Below, one piece after another: positions 1 through 8,658 of a stretch of 64,000 nt of DNA (its first letter is position 1; every line of letters begins with the position of its first letter). Source of the stretch: JAIQFF01 sp963788505 (GTDB taxonomy: Bacteria > Acidobacteriota > Terriglobia > Terriglobales > Acidobacteriaceae); NCBI GenBank assembly GCA_963788505.1, contig CAWBGY010000009.1, forward strand, positions 1,137,358 to 1,201,357. Direction: 5' to 3'. Both the position numbers and the translations under genes were made by a program. Below the pieces are notes generated by a model. The model was not told the DNA's origin and ran no database searches. It saw only the letters and a program-made list of their open reading frames with translations.

Positions 1-46
1 ACCTGGATTCACGCCGCGCTCATGCGTTCCATGCTTTAATACGCAC

Positions 47-538
47 ATGGCCAGACTGTACTCGCTTCTTTCCGGCGTGCTGCTGCTGACTTGCGTGCTT
101 TCGAGCGGACAGAATACCGCGCCAAATCCGCCCGCGCCAAAACCCGCCGAAGACTATTCCGGCATGTATTCCTTTCTGCAGGACGGTGAGTTTGTGCAAA
201 TCACGGTCGAGGATCAAGGGCGGGTAACCGGGTTTATTTCACGCTATGGCGAGGGGGAAAGCGATCGAGGCGAGTTTCTCGATTTATTCTTCAAGTCCGG
301 CAAACTCGAAGGCAAGAACTTGAGCTTTACCACGCAAACGGTGCACGGTGCGTGGTACGAGTTCAAGGGGACAGTCGAACGTGGCCCCGGGAAAAATCCC
401 GGCGACGAGGCTTATTACCTGCTGAAAGGCACGCTTACCCAAAACAACACCGATGCGAACAAGAAGACCTCATCGAAGTCACGCGATGTGGCCTTGAAAT
501 CCTTTCCTCAGGATTTGGACACGCCCGCTCAAAAGTAA
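47..538 (+). CDS. small exported protein of unknown function
   Basis: A 163-residue protein I do not recognise. Residues 1-22 form a short basic start plus a hydrophobic stretch, so it is probably exported. Cys16 follows L-L-T, which is not a clean lipobox, so lipoprotein status is doubtful. A proline-rich linker (about residues 26-34) leads into a roughly 100-residue body rich in beta-type residues (for example EFVQITVEDQGRVTGFISRYG). The tail is polar and lysine-rich. Hairpin repeats begin about 10 bases after the stop, so it is probably monocistronic on its 3' side. The upstream context lies outside the window. Confidence 0.6.
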   Translation: MARLYSLLSGVLLLTCVLSSGQNTAPNPPAPKPAEDYSGMYSFLQDGEFVQITVEDQGRVTGFISRYGEGESDRGEFLDLFFKSGKLEGKNLSFTTQTVHGAWYEFKGTVERGPGKNPGDEAYYLLKGTLTQNNTDANKKTSSKSRDVALKSFPQDLDTPAQK

Positions 539-547
539 GATTCCTCT

Positions 548-748
548 GTCATCCTGAGCGGAGTGGAAAGTTCGCTTGCGAACTTTCCATGGAGTCGAAG
601 GACCCCTATTGTCACCTGCGACGCGGAGTTTTTGTCATCGACCTCTCTGGCACGCGCTGTGTGGCCCCTGGTTCGCAGAGCTGGCAGGGGTCCTTCGACT
701 GCGCGGAAACTTCGCTTCGCGAAGTTTCCACTCCGCTCAGGATGACAG
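548..748. repeat. inverted hairpin repeat, TCATCCTGAGCG family, copy 1
   Basis: Two arms of about 60 bp in inverted orientation (548-608 and 686-748) flank a centre of about 77 bp. Each arm has conserved ends (TCATCCTGAGCGGAGTGG and GTCGAAGGACCCCTA, or their complements) around an inner palindrome. The palindromes differ between the arms (GGAAAGTTCGC...GAACTTTCC against GGAAACTTCGC...GAAGTTTCC), yet each still pairs with itself. Confidence 0.85.
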
Positions 749-809
749 GGTGCGGGTGACTGCTTCTGGCGGTGGCAGTTCACCTGCGCGTTGTATTCTC
801 GCGCCTAAC

Positions 810-960
810 TTGTCACTTGCGACGCGGAGTTTTGTGGAGCCATATCTCGACCTCTCTGGCGCGCGCTGTGTGGCCCCCTGGTTCGCAGAGCTGGCAGGGG
901 TCCTTCGACTGCGCGGAAACTTCGCTTCGCGAAGTTTCCACTCCGCTCAGGATGACAGGG
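810..960. repeat. second copy of the 609-750 repeat segment
   Basis: This segment repeats 609-750: the centre (TGTCAC.TGCGACGCGGAGTTTT...GGTTCGCAGAGCTGGC) followed by an apparently identical right arm (896-958). The copies differ by small indels in the centre. Positions 539-951 hold only these repeats and no convincing gene; reading frames across them are compositional. The repeat ends within the possible start region of the next gene. Confidence 0.8.
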
Positions 961-2379
961 CGTCAGGACGACAGGGTGCGCGGCGGATTGCCTCCCGCAG
1001 TGGCAGTTCACGCCAGCGCGTTGTATCCTCGGTTCGTGCCGCGCCCACATGCGCCTCATCGGTCTCCCACTCCGGGACTCGTCTTGGGGCTGATCATTAC
1101 CCTGGCCGCCGTGGTGGCCTACTCGGGATACATCACGGGGCAGATCTCCCGTCTGCGCGAATTGCAGAACAACCTGGTGGATCGAAACCGCAAAGACTCG
1201 CTGCAGTTGCTGCGCATCCAAAACGATCTCAACACCCTGGCGCTGGCCATGCGCGACATGCTGGATAACAACGAGCCCTATCCCCTGACCGCGTGGACGG
1301 CCCAATTCCAGCGGGTCAGGGAGGATTTGAGCGATGCGCTGCGCCGCGAGGAGCAGGTGGCGGTGGCGGACCGCACTCCCGAACAACGCCAGTATCTGCA
1401 AAACTCCATGTCCCAGTTCTGGGACGCGGTGGATCGCACCTTCGCGCTGGCCGCAAACGGCAGACCGAGCGAAGCCCGAGCCCAGATCCAGCTTTCGTTG
1501 CAGGCGCGCCAGGCCGCGCTGAGCACCGCAGTGGCCCGTCTGCTGGTGCAAAATAACGAAAGTGAGGAGCAGGCCGCCCTGCGCATCGCCCAGATCTATG
1601 ACCGGGTGCAGCGGCAAGTCTATTTGTTCCTCACCCTCACCCTGGTGGCGATCCTGCTCACCGGGCTGTATTCGATCCGTTCTAACCGGCAGTTGTTCGC
1701 GCAACTGGCGGCGCTATCCGCCCAACGCAGTGAGCTGGCGCAGAAACTGATTTCGACCCAGGAATCCACGTTGCGTCACATCTCCCGCGAGCTGCACGAC
1801 GAGTTTGGACAGATTCTGACGGCGGTGGGAGCGATGCTGTCGCGGGCGGGCAGCCAGGCGCCGGAAGGCTCGCCGTTGCGGGCGGAGCTGCGCGAAGTGG
1901 CCGAGATCGCGCAGTCCACGCTGGACAAGGTCCGCAGTCTTTCCCAGGCGTTGCATCCGGTCATGCTGGACGAGAACGGGCTGGAGAGCACCCTGGACTG
2001 GTATTTGCCGGTGGTGGAACGGCAGGCGGGTATTCACATATCCTATGAGAAATCGGGCACGCCCTATCCCGTGGATGGGAATGCTGCTATTCATGTATAT
2101 CGGGTCTTGCAGGAAGCGCTTAACAATACGACGCGACATTCCGGAGCCGCGGAAGCCTGGGTGCGTTTGCGGTATTTGCCCGGGACCCTGGAACTGGAAG
2201 TGGAAGATCACGGCAGGGGGTTCATGGTGAACTCAGTGAAGCAGGGAATTGGGCTGGTGGCGATGCGGGAGCGGGCGGAACTGATGGGCGGCGCAATCGA
2301 TTTTACCCGGCCAGCATCAGGCGGCACTCTGATCCGATTGACCGTTCCCAGAGAGAAGTTGGAGTCGCATGCCGGATAA
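952..2379 (+). CDS. membrane sensor histidine kinase, NarL-partner (HisKA_3) type
   Basis: Sensor kinase that should phosphorylate the response regulator encoded next. Numbered from the ATG at 952, it has a membrane segment at about 42-63, a roughly 160-residue mostly helical extracytoplasmic region (CHASE3 or four-helix-bundle-like by appearance), a second membrane segment at about 223-243, a short linker, the HisKA_3 box (HISRELHDEFGQ, phospho-acceptor His about 282) and an HATPase domain with DHGRGF and GIGLVAMRERAELMGG. The start is uncertain: the ATG at 952 lies inside the upstream repeat, and GTG at 1000, TTG at 1021 or GTG at 1036 would give a more usual short cytoplasmic N-terminus. 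It overlaps the regulator gene by 11 bp, so the pair is probably co-translated. Confidence 0.85.
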   Translation: MTGRQDDRVRGGLPPAVAVHASALYPRFVPRPHAPHRSPTPGLVLGLIITLAAVVAYSGYITGQISRLRELQNNLVDRNRKDSLQLLRIQNDLNTLALAMRDMLDNNEPYPLTAWTAQFQRVREDLSDALRREEQVAVADRTPEQRQYLQNSMSQFWDAVDRTFALAANGRPSEARAQIQLSLQARQAALSTAVARLLVQNNESEEQAALRIAQIYDRVQRQVYLFLTLTLVAILLTGLYSIRSNRQLFAQLAALSAQRSELAQKLISTQESTLRHISRELHDEFGQILTAVGAMLSRAGSQAPEGSPLRAELREVAEIAQSTLDKVRSLSQALHPVMLDENGLESTLDWYLPVVERQAGIHISYEKSGTPYPVDGNAAIHVYRVLQEALNNTTRHSGAAEAWVRLRYLPGTLELEVEDHGRGFMVNSVKQGIGLVAMRERAELMGGAIDFTRPASGGTLIRLTVPREKLESHAG

Positions 2380-2998
2380 AATTTCTGTCTTGTTGGTGGA
2401 TGATCATAACCTGGTGCGACGGGGATTCCGCCGCATTCTGGAAGATGAGCCCGACATTACGGTGAGCGGTGAAGCCGCGGATGGCGCGGAGGCGGTCCGC
2501 CTCGCCGGAGAGCTTCACCCTACCGTGGTAGTGATGGATTGCGCCATGCCCAACATGAATGGTCTGCAAGCGACCCGGAAAATTCTCGAACAACGGCCGC
2601 AAACTCTGGTGCTCATGCTCAGCATGCATCCCGAGGACACGCTGGTGCGCCAGGCCCTGGATGCGGGCGCCCGCGGATACGTCCTGAAAAATGCCGTCGA
2701 CCTGGAACTGGGAGCGGCGATCCGCCGGGTCGTGGCGGGAGAAACCGTGCTGGATTCGCAGCTCAGCCGTCCCGCCAAGCTGATCGGAGACCGGAACGAG
2801 CATCTCACCCCGCGCGAACTTGAAATCCTGCAGATGATCGTCGAAGGCAAATCCAACAAGGAGATTGCCACGGTGCTCGATCTGAGCGCGAACACCGTTG
2901 CGGTCCATCGCGCCAACATCATGGACGCGCTGGGAATCCACAAAACCGCCGAGCTGGTGGTTTACGCAATCCGCAACGGCCTGGTAAATCTTCCGTGA
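2369..2998 (+). CDS. NarL/FixJ-family response regulator
   Basis: A 209-residue DNA-binding response regulator. The receiver domain (about 1-120) has the acidic pair D11-D12, the phosphorylation site D57 in VVVMDCAMP, and the conserved lysine in VLKNA. A LuxR-type helix-turn-helix follows at about 145-195 (LTPRELEILQMIVEGKSNKEIA, then NTVAVHRANIMDAL). It overlaps the 3' end of the kinase gene. Its stop codon overlaps the GTG start of the next gene (GTGA), so kinase, regulator and FG-GAP protein form one unit. Its targets cannot be read from this window. Confidence 0.93.
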   Translation: MPDKISVLLVDDHNLVRRGFRRILEDEPDITVSGEAADGAEAVRLAGELHPTVVVMDCAMPNMNGLQATRKILEQRPQTLVLMLSMHPEDTLVRQALDAGARGYVLKNAVDLELGAAIRRVVAGETVLDSQLSRPAKLIGDRNEHLTPRELEILQMIVEGKSNKEIATVLDLSANTVAVHRANIMDALGIHKTAELVVYAIRNGLVNLP

Positions 2999-4692
2999 AC
3001 CGGCGTCACTTCCTGGCGGGCATGGCTGGTCTCGCATCCACTTCAGGTCTGCGGCTGGATGCGCTGGCCGCGCCCGCGCCGGCGTCTTCGCCGGGCTTCC
3101 GGTTGGTGGACGTGAGCCAGCGAGCCGGCGTGCATTTCCGTCACAACAGCGGCGCCTACGGCGGCAAGCTGCTTCCTGAAACCCTGGGCGCCGGTTGCGC
3201 TTTTCTGGACTACGACGGCGACGGCTGGCAGGACATTCTGTTGATCAATGGCATGGACTGGCCGGGTCACAAGCGGGAACGCAGCACGCTGCAGCTTTAT
3301 CGCAACAATCGCAACGGAACTTTTTCCGATGTCACGCGCAGCGCCGGCCTGGACGTCGAAATGTACGGCATGGGAGTGGCGGTGGGAGACTATGACAACG
3401 ACGGCTATCCCGACATCCTGGTGACCTGCGTGGGACAGAATGTGCTGTTCAAAAACACCGGCAAGGGCAGGTTCCGGGACGTAACCAGGGCCAGCGGACT
3501 GGGCGGACGACGGGCCTTCAGCACTTCCGCGCTCTGGTTTGATTTCGATCGCGACGGGTTGCTGGACCTGTTCGTCTGCAACTACGTGAAGTGGTCTCCC
3601 GAGCACGATGTGTTTTGCAGCCTCGACGGAAAGCGCAAATCGTATTGCACTCCCGAAGCCTATCGCGGTGAAACCTGCTGGCTGTTCCGCAATCTGGGGA
3701 ATGGGAAGTTTGAAGACGTCACCCCCACCAGCGGAGTTTTCGACAGCAGCTCGAAGTCCCTGGGCGTGGCCATGCTCGACTACGATCAGGACGGCTGGCC
3801 GGACTTGCTGGTGGCCAACGACACGCAACCCAACAAGCTCTACCGGAACCAGCGCAACGGGACCTTCAAGGATGTTGCCGTGGAGGCCGGAATCGCTTTC
3901 AGCACCGAGGGCAAGGCCCGCGCCGGAATGGGCGTGGACGTGGCCGACTTCAATAACTCGGGAACTCCCGGCGTGGCCATCACCAACTTCGACAACGAGA
4001 TGATCGGTCTCTACCGGGCTTCGGGCGATGGAAGTTATGTGGACGTGGCTACCCAGAGCGGGGTGGGACTGGCCTCCAAGGACCGATTGGGATTCGGTTG
4101 CGTATTTCTGGATGCCGACCTCGACGGCTGGCTCGACCTGGCGGTCGTCAATGGGCACATCGATGATACGGTGCGCAACGTCCGCGGAGTCGGCTACGCC
4201 CAGCCGCCGCAATTGTTCCTGAACGATGGGCAGGGAAAATTTCACGATGTGGCCGGCGAAGTGGGCGGCGGCTTCACCCAGCCCAAGGTCGGGCGCGGAC
4301 TGGCTCACGGCGATTTTGATCGCGATGGCGATCTCGATCTGTTGATGACCACCAACAATGGTCCTGCCTATCTTTTTCGCAACGACCAGCTGAGCGGAAA
4401 CAAGAGTGTCCGCATTCGGCTGGTCGGCACAAAATCGAACCGCGACGCCATTGGAGCACGGGTCCGTATTTTTCACGGCGAATCCGGTCAGTCGCGCCTG
4501 GTCAAAGGCGGATCCAGTTACCTGTCGCAGTCCGAACTTCCTCTGACTTTTGGCTTGGGAAAGAGAGACCAAATCGACCGTCTGGTGATCGATTGGCCAA
4601 ACGGCGGGACCGAGGAGCACAAGAACCTGGCCGCGGGCCGCGCCTACGAATGCGTGGAAACCAAGGGAATTAAAGCGCTGGCGGGATTCTAG
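2995..4692 (+). CDS. Tat-exported FG-GAP/VCBS repeat protein with ASPIC/UnbV domain (CRTAC1-like)
   Basis: A 565-residue exported protein. The N-terminus has a twin-arginine signal (NRRHFLAGMAG) followed by a hydrophobic stretch and an Ala/Pro region. The body carries at least six D-x-D-x-D-G-x-x-D-L calcium-type repeats (for example DYDGDGWQDILL, DYDNDGYPDILV, DFDRDGDLDLLM) that should form a beta-propeller. The C-terminal 70 residues match the ASPIC/UnbV pattern (GARVRI...GSSYLSQSE...FGLG...WPNG). Such proteins are often found exported or surface-attached, but the biochemical role is unknown. The overlap with the response regulator suggests it is part of the signalling output or is co-regulated. 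Confidence 0.88.
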   Translation: MNRRHFLAGMAGLASTSGLRLDALAAPAPASSPGFRLVDVSQRAGVHFRHNSGAYGGKLLPETLGAGCAFLDYDGDGWQDILLINGMDWPGHKRERSTLQLYRNNRNGTFSDVTRSAGLDVEMYGMGVAVGDYDNDGYPDILVTCVGQNVLFKNTGKGRFRDVTRASGLGGRRAFSTSALWFDFDRDGLLDLFVCNYVKWSPEHDVFCSLDGKRKSYCTPEAYRGETCWLFRNLGNGKFEDVTPTSGVFDSSSKSLGVAMLDYDQDGWPDLLVANDTQPNKLYRNQRNGTFKDVAVEAGIAFSTEGKARAGMGVDVADFNNSGTPGVAITNFDNEMIGLYRASGDGSYVDVATQSGVGLASKDRLGFGCVFLDADLDGWLDLAVVNGHIDDTVRNVRGVGYAQPPQLFLNDGQGKFHDVAGEVGGGFTQPKVGRGLAHGDFDRDGDLDLLMTTNNGPAYLFRNDQLSGNKSVRIRLVGTKSNRDAIGARVRIFHGESGQSRLVKGGSSYLSQSELPLTFGLGKRDQIDRLVIDWPNGGTEEHKNLAAGRAYECVETKGIKALAGF

Positions 4693-4799
4693 TATTTTTC
4701 CAGTATTGCGCCGGGATGGTCCCGGTAGTTAACTTGGAACAACTTCACATCCTCACAACGTGGCTTTCCCCGGTCGCGGTTTCGAGGAGTTCACCCCAC

Positions 4800-4837
4800 G
4801 AAAGAGGCAGGCAACCCGTCTGCCTCTTTAATTTTTA
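4800..4837 (+). terminator. intrinsic terminator
   Basis: A perfect 10-bp stem, AAAGAGGCAG (4801-4810) and CTGCCTCTTT (4820-4829), with a 9-base loop, followed by AATTTTTATT. The T-rich side serves the plus strand, hence the FG-GAP gene. The stem also covers the stop codon of the convergent sulfatase gene, so it may act in both directions. Confidence 0.8.
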
Positions 4838-6775
4838 TTCACCGGTTTTGTGCGCGCGGCTTTGGTCAACCCGTCCATGTCTGATTTCATGCTCAACGCG
4901 ACTGTCTTGCCTTCTGGAGTGGAGATCAGATCGGCGGACTCTCCCGGATCTCGCGTCCAGTCGTACAGTTGATCGCCAAGCGTGGCGTGCACGATCAGTT
5001 GCCACCTGGAGCTGACAATCGACCTCATCGCGCCGCTGGTCGCGGTGGGCACAAGTTGATCGGCTTCTTTGTCGCGCTTGCCGGGATACTTGTTCTGCGC
5101 CAGCTCGGCCAACGGGTCGGGCCATCCGGCTTCGACCATCGGCGTTCTCCAGAGCGCGCTGAGTGCAGGTCCGGGAAACGCGGAGTCATCCCCTCCGACC
5201 AGATCCAACACCGTGGCGGGAATGGCGGCGTTGGTCACCGGCCTTTCTATCTTCAGCCCGGCCGGAAGATGCCCGGGAAAATAAATCACCAGCGGAACGT
5301 GGACCAGTTCCCAGTAAAGCGCTCGACCGTGAGTTTCAAGGTGGTGCTGGCCCAGAGATTCGCCGTGGTCCGAGGTGATGACGACCAGAGTATTTTTCGC
5401 CAGACCGCGGCGGTCCAGTTGGTCCATCAGTTGCTGAATGTAATCGTCGACATACTTCACTCCATCGTCATAGGCGTCGATGCTGGTCTGCTGCGGCCAG
5501 GCAGGTTTGGGATAGGACCGCGGCCCTCCGTAAGGATCATGCACATCGAAATAGTTGAGGAAGGCGAAGAACGGCCGGCGGCGGTCCCGGCCGATCCATT
5601 TCAATGCTTCCTGGTTGACCACGCCGGCGCGTTTGCGGACTCCGAACGCGCCGCCGTAACTGCCCGAGCCTTCCGCATCCTGATCGAGCAGGGAAGTCCA
5701 GCCGAGCCTCCGGAGAATGCGCTTGACCAGGCTGTGGTCGCTGCGCTTCAGATAAATGCGGGCAAACTCCCGGCCGTAGAGCGTCCGCACAAACATGTCG
5801 GCAGGGGAGTGAAAGTAGTCTTCGAAATGGATAAAGCTCCGTCCGAAACCCAGGTCGCGCGAGAAGTAAGTGCGGTTCGCGGAAAATGCTCCGGTGCGGT
5901 AACCCTTCTGCTCCAGAGCTTCACCTAGCGTGGCATAGCCGCCGAGGCTCTTGTCATCCCATCCCAGCCAGGGCTCGGGCTGGACGTTGCCAACCCCATG
6001 TTGGAAAAGATACCGCCCGGTGACCAGAGAGACGTGGGAAGGCAAGCTCCAGGAACTGGGGGAGATCGCGTTCTGGAACCATACGCCCTGCTGCGCGATG
6101 CGATCGAGATTCGGAGTGGTCGGCCGGGGAGTAGCCGTAGGAAGAAACATGGTCGGCGCGCAACGTGTCCACGACGATCACCAGCACGTTGGGCGCGCCG
6201 GATGTTGGCGAAGGCAGATGGGCCACGGCACTCCGCTCGTGCCACCACTGGCCGCCCTGGATCCCGGCGAATACCAGCACCCATGCGGCGACCATGCGGG
6301 GCGCAGTCCGCCGGCAGAATTGCAGGAAGGCGCCTTCCCGCCTGCCGCACCAGCGAGCGAAGGCCACGCCGGCCCCGAGCGCCAGCAAAAGGCAGGCGCG
6401 ATGGTAGAGCCGGTTGGTGAGCGTCAGCCAGTCATAGACAGTCAGGAAGGTCAGCAGAAAGACAAGCGCCCGAACTGCCGGAAAGCGAGGCACGAAGCGG
6501 GCAGCCACGCCCACGATGAGGGCCAGGGAAAAAAAGAAAACGGCATCCACCAGCGGCGAAATCCAGAAAATCTCTTTGGAGACGTGCATCATCGGACCCC
6601 AACGGGCCCAATTGACTCGTTGAAACACGAGCAGGAGGGCGGCTTCCGTCAGGCCGGCGGCAATTCCCCAGCCCAGGCCAATCAGAAGGATCCGGCCTGT
6701 GCTGGATGGAATTGCCCGGACCGGCGTGACTTCTTGATCCCTACTCATTGTCCGCTGCTCGCGGGATATCTCCAT
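4828..6775 (-). CDS. membrane-anchored sulfatase/alkaline-phosphatase superfamily hydrolase, frameshifted
   Basis: Two overlapping reading frames make one protein of about 648 residues once a single extra base is removed. The first frame (start ATG 6775) encodes about five membrane segments and then NVLVIVVDTLRADHVSSYGY, the metal-binding N-terminal motif of sulfatases. The second frame continues with RPTTPNLDRIA, SSWSLPSHVSLVTGRY, a DHGESLGQHHLETHGR metal site and a normal C-terminus. The frames meet at a GGGG run (plus strand 6126-6129, CCCC in the gene). At the formylglycine position the sequence is S-L-P-S-H rather than C/S-x-P-S-R, so sulfatase activity is not assured; phosphoglycerol or phosphoethanolamine transferase-like roles are possible. 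It may be a sequencing error or a recent pseudogene. Confidence 0.75.
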
Positions 6776-6877
6776 GACCTGCCGGAAGTATGGTTACAGT
6801 CTAGCAGCCGGACGCGAGTGGAACTTTCGCGCATGCTGAAGTAAAGTGAACTCCCCGCGAACGCAGCGGGCCTCAGA

Positions 6878-8563
6878 ATGACCCGGCCGGAAACTGTTCC
6901 CCCGACATCGCCCCCGCTCACGCCGGCAAATCCTCCGGCTGCGAGGCGGAGGTGGCTGCTTCCGGCGCTGTTGGTCTTTCTCTATGCGGCGCAATGCGGC
7001 TGGTTCATCCGCACCCAGTCGCTGACCTACGATGAGCCGGTGCACATCGCGGAAGGACTGAACGCCTGGCGTTACGGACGATTCGAACAATACAACGATC
7101 ATCCTCCACTGGCCCGCCTGTGGTGCTCGCTCCCGCTTCTGGATCAGAAGTGGCAGGTGGACATACAGCAGCAGGCGGACTCATTCCGAGCCACTCGCAT
7201 TGCACCCGATCCGGTATCGCTGGCATGGCGGGCCCGGGTGATGAATGTTTTCCTGGGCCTGGTGTTGGCCGGGCTGGTATGGCAGGCTGCAGATCGGCTG
7301 TTTTCCCGGAGCGCGGCAAATTTCGCGCTGGCCTTGTTCGCATTTTCGCCGTCCCTGATCGCGCATTTTTCGATCGCGGCCACCGACGGCGCCGCCACGT
7401 TGTTTATTTTCGCCGCGGCCTGGGCCCTGGTGCGCTGGCGACGGACGCCATCCTGGATTCATACGTTTGGGTTCGGGTTGCTACTCGGCCTGATGCTGCT
7501 CGCCAAGTTCTCTACCGCGCCCATGTTCGTGCTCGTTCTGCTGTGGATGCTGGTTCTGGGGCCGGACAAAATCGTTCGGGCACCCAGGCACTGGAATTGG
7601 AGCAGGACGGTGGCGGCGTTGCTGCTCGCCTTATTCGTTGTGTGGGCGGGATATTTCTTTCACGTCTCTCGTCTCACCGTCCGCGACGGCACCTTGACTG
7701 CCACCTTTCCCAACTGGAATGAGCCCATTGTCAAGCCGGTGCGTGAGCAGAGAAACTACAGTCTGCTGATTCCAGCGGGAGAATATGTTGAAGGCTTTCG
7801 TGAACTGGCGCGCCACAACCGCCATGGTCAGCCTTCATTTTTCCTGGGACAAGTTTCATCTCATGGCGGTTGGAAGCTGTACTACCCGGTCGTGATCCTG
7901 CTGAAGTGGCCGACGATTGTGTTGGCCCTGTCGTTGACCGGCCTGGCGATTGCCTTGCGAAGAAAGGTGCGCGTCCCACACGATCTCTGGATCATGTCGT
8001 CGTTTCCCGCGGCCTACCTGGCAATGGCGATCTTTGCCCGCTTCAACCTCGGAGACCGGCACGTGTTGCCCATGTATCCGTTCGCCATTTTGTTTGCGGC
8101 AGTGGTGTGGGAGTGGGCCGGGAAAAAACGGGCCGGCGTATCCATACTGATCTTGCTGGCGGCGCTGAACGCAGCTGACGCCCTGCGCTACGCTCCGGGC
8201 TATCTCTCGTATTTCACGCCGTTCGTGCGGCCACAGAACAGCTACCGTCTGCTGACCGACAGCAACCTTGATTGGGGGCAGGGACTGCTGGCTCTGAGAG
8301 ACTATCAACACAACCATCCCGGTGAGCGGCTGTGGCTATCGTATTTTGGAAGCGTCGATCCCCAGGTTTACGGAATCCAGTCTGATTTCTTTGGAGGGGA
8401 CAAGCAAGTCTCCGGCACTGTGATTGTGAGCGCAACCAACCTCTCGGGACAGTACCTGGCCGAACCGGAGACGTACCGTTGGCTGCTGGAACAAAAACCG
8501 ACGATGATCCTCGACCACTCGCTCTATGTCTTTCAGGTTCACGGCAGCGAGGGCCACGAGTAG
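6878..8563 (+). CDS. GT39/ArnT-type dolichyl-phosphate-mannose-like glycosyltransferase
   Basis: A 561-residue polytopic membrane protein of the PMT/ArnT superfamily, which transfers sugar from a polyprenyl-phosphate donor on the outer face of the inner membrane. It shows a Pro-rich N-terminal tail, about 10-12 hydrophobic segments, and the acidic loop after the first membrane segment (LTYDEPVHIAEG) that carries the catalytic acid in this family. YNDHPPLARL is also characteristic. The C-terminal soluble part includes LTDSNLDWGQGLLALRDY. The acceptor is unknown. It is transcribed divergently from the sulfatase-like gene 102 bp away, which suggests a shared envelope-modification context. Confidence 0.85.
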   Translation: MTRPETVPPTSPPLTPANPPAARRRWLLPALLVFLYAAQCGWFIRTQSLTYDEPVHIAEGLNAWRYGRFEQYNDHPPLARLWCSLPLLDQKWQVDIQQQADSFRATRIAPDPVSLAWRARVMNVFLGLVLAGLVWQAADRLFSRSAANFALALFAFSPSLIAHFSIAATDGAATLFIFAAAWALVRWRRTPSWIHTFGFGLLLGLMLLAKFSTAPMFVLVLLWMLVLGPDKIVRAPRHWNWSRTVAALLLALFVVWAGYFFHVSRLTVRDGTLTATFPNWNEPIVKPVREQRNYSLLIPAGEYVEGFRELARHNRHGQPSFFLGQVSSHGGWKLYYPVVILLKWPTIVLALSLTGLAIALRRKVRVPHDLWIMSSFPAAYLAMAIFARFNLGDRHVLPMYPFAILFAAVVWEWAGKKRAGVSILILLAALNAADALRYAPGYLSYFTPFVRPQNSYRLLTDSNLDWGQGLLALRDYQHNHPGERLWLSYFGSVDPQVYGIQSDFFGGDKQVSGTVIVSATNLSGQYLAEPETYRWLLEQKPTMILDHSLYVFQVHGSEGHE

Positions 8564-8658
8564 ATTCCTGATTCCCGGAGCCACGCAGTGCCGGTTCCAA
8601 ATGAAATGTGTTAATGAAATGTGTTATGGCTGTCGAAGGGAAGCTGGACGCTGAAAGA

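Noticed and set aside
352..1268. Several long frames over the 5' repeats
   Set aside because: They translate the TCATCCTGAGCG repeats in different frames and reflect repeat composition, not genes.
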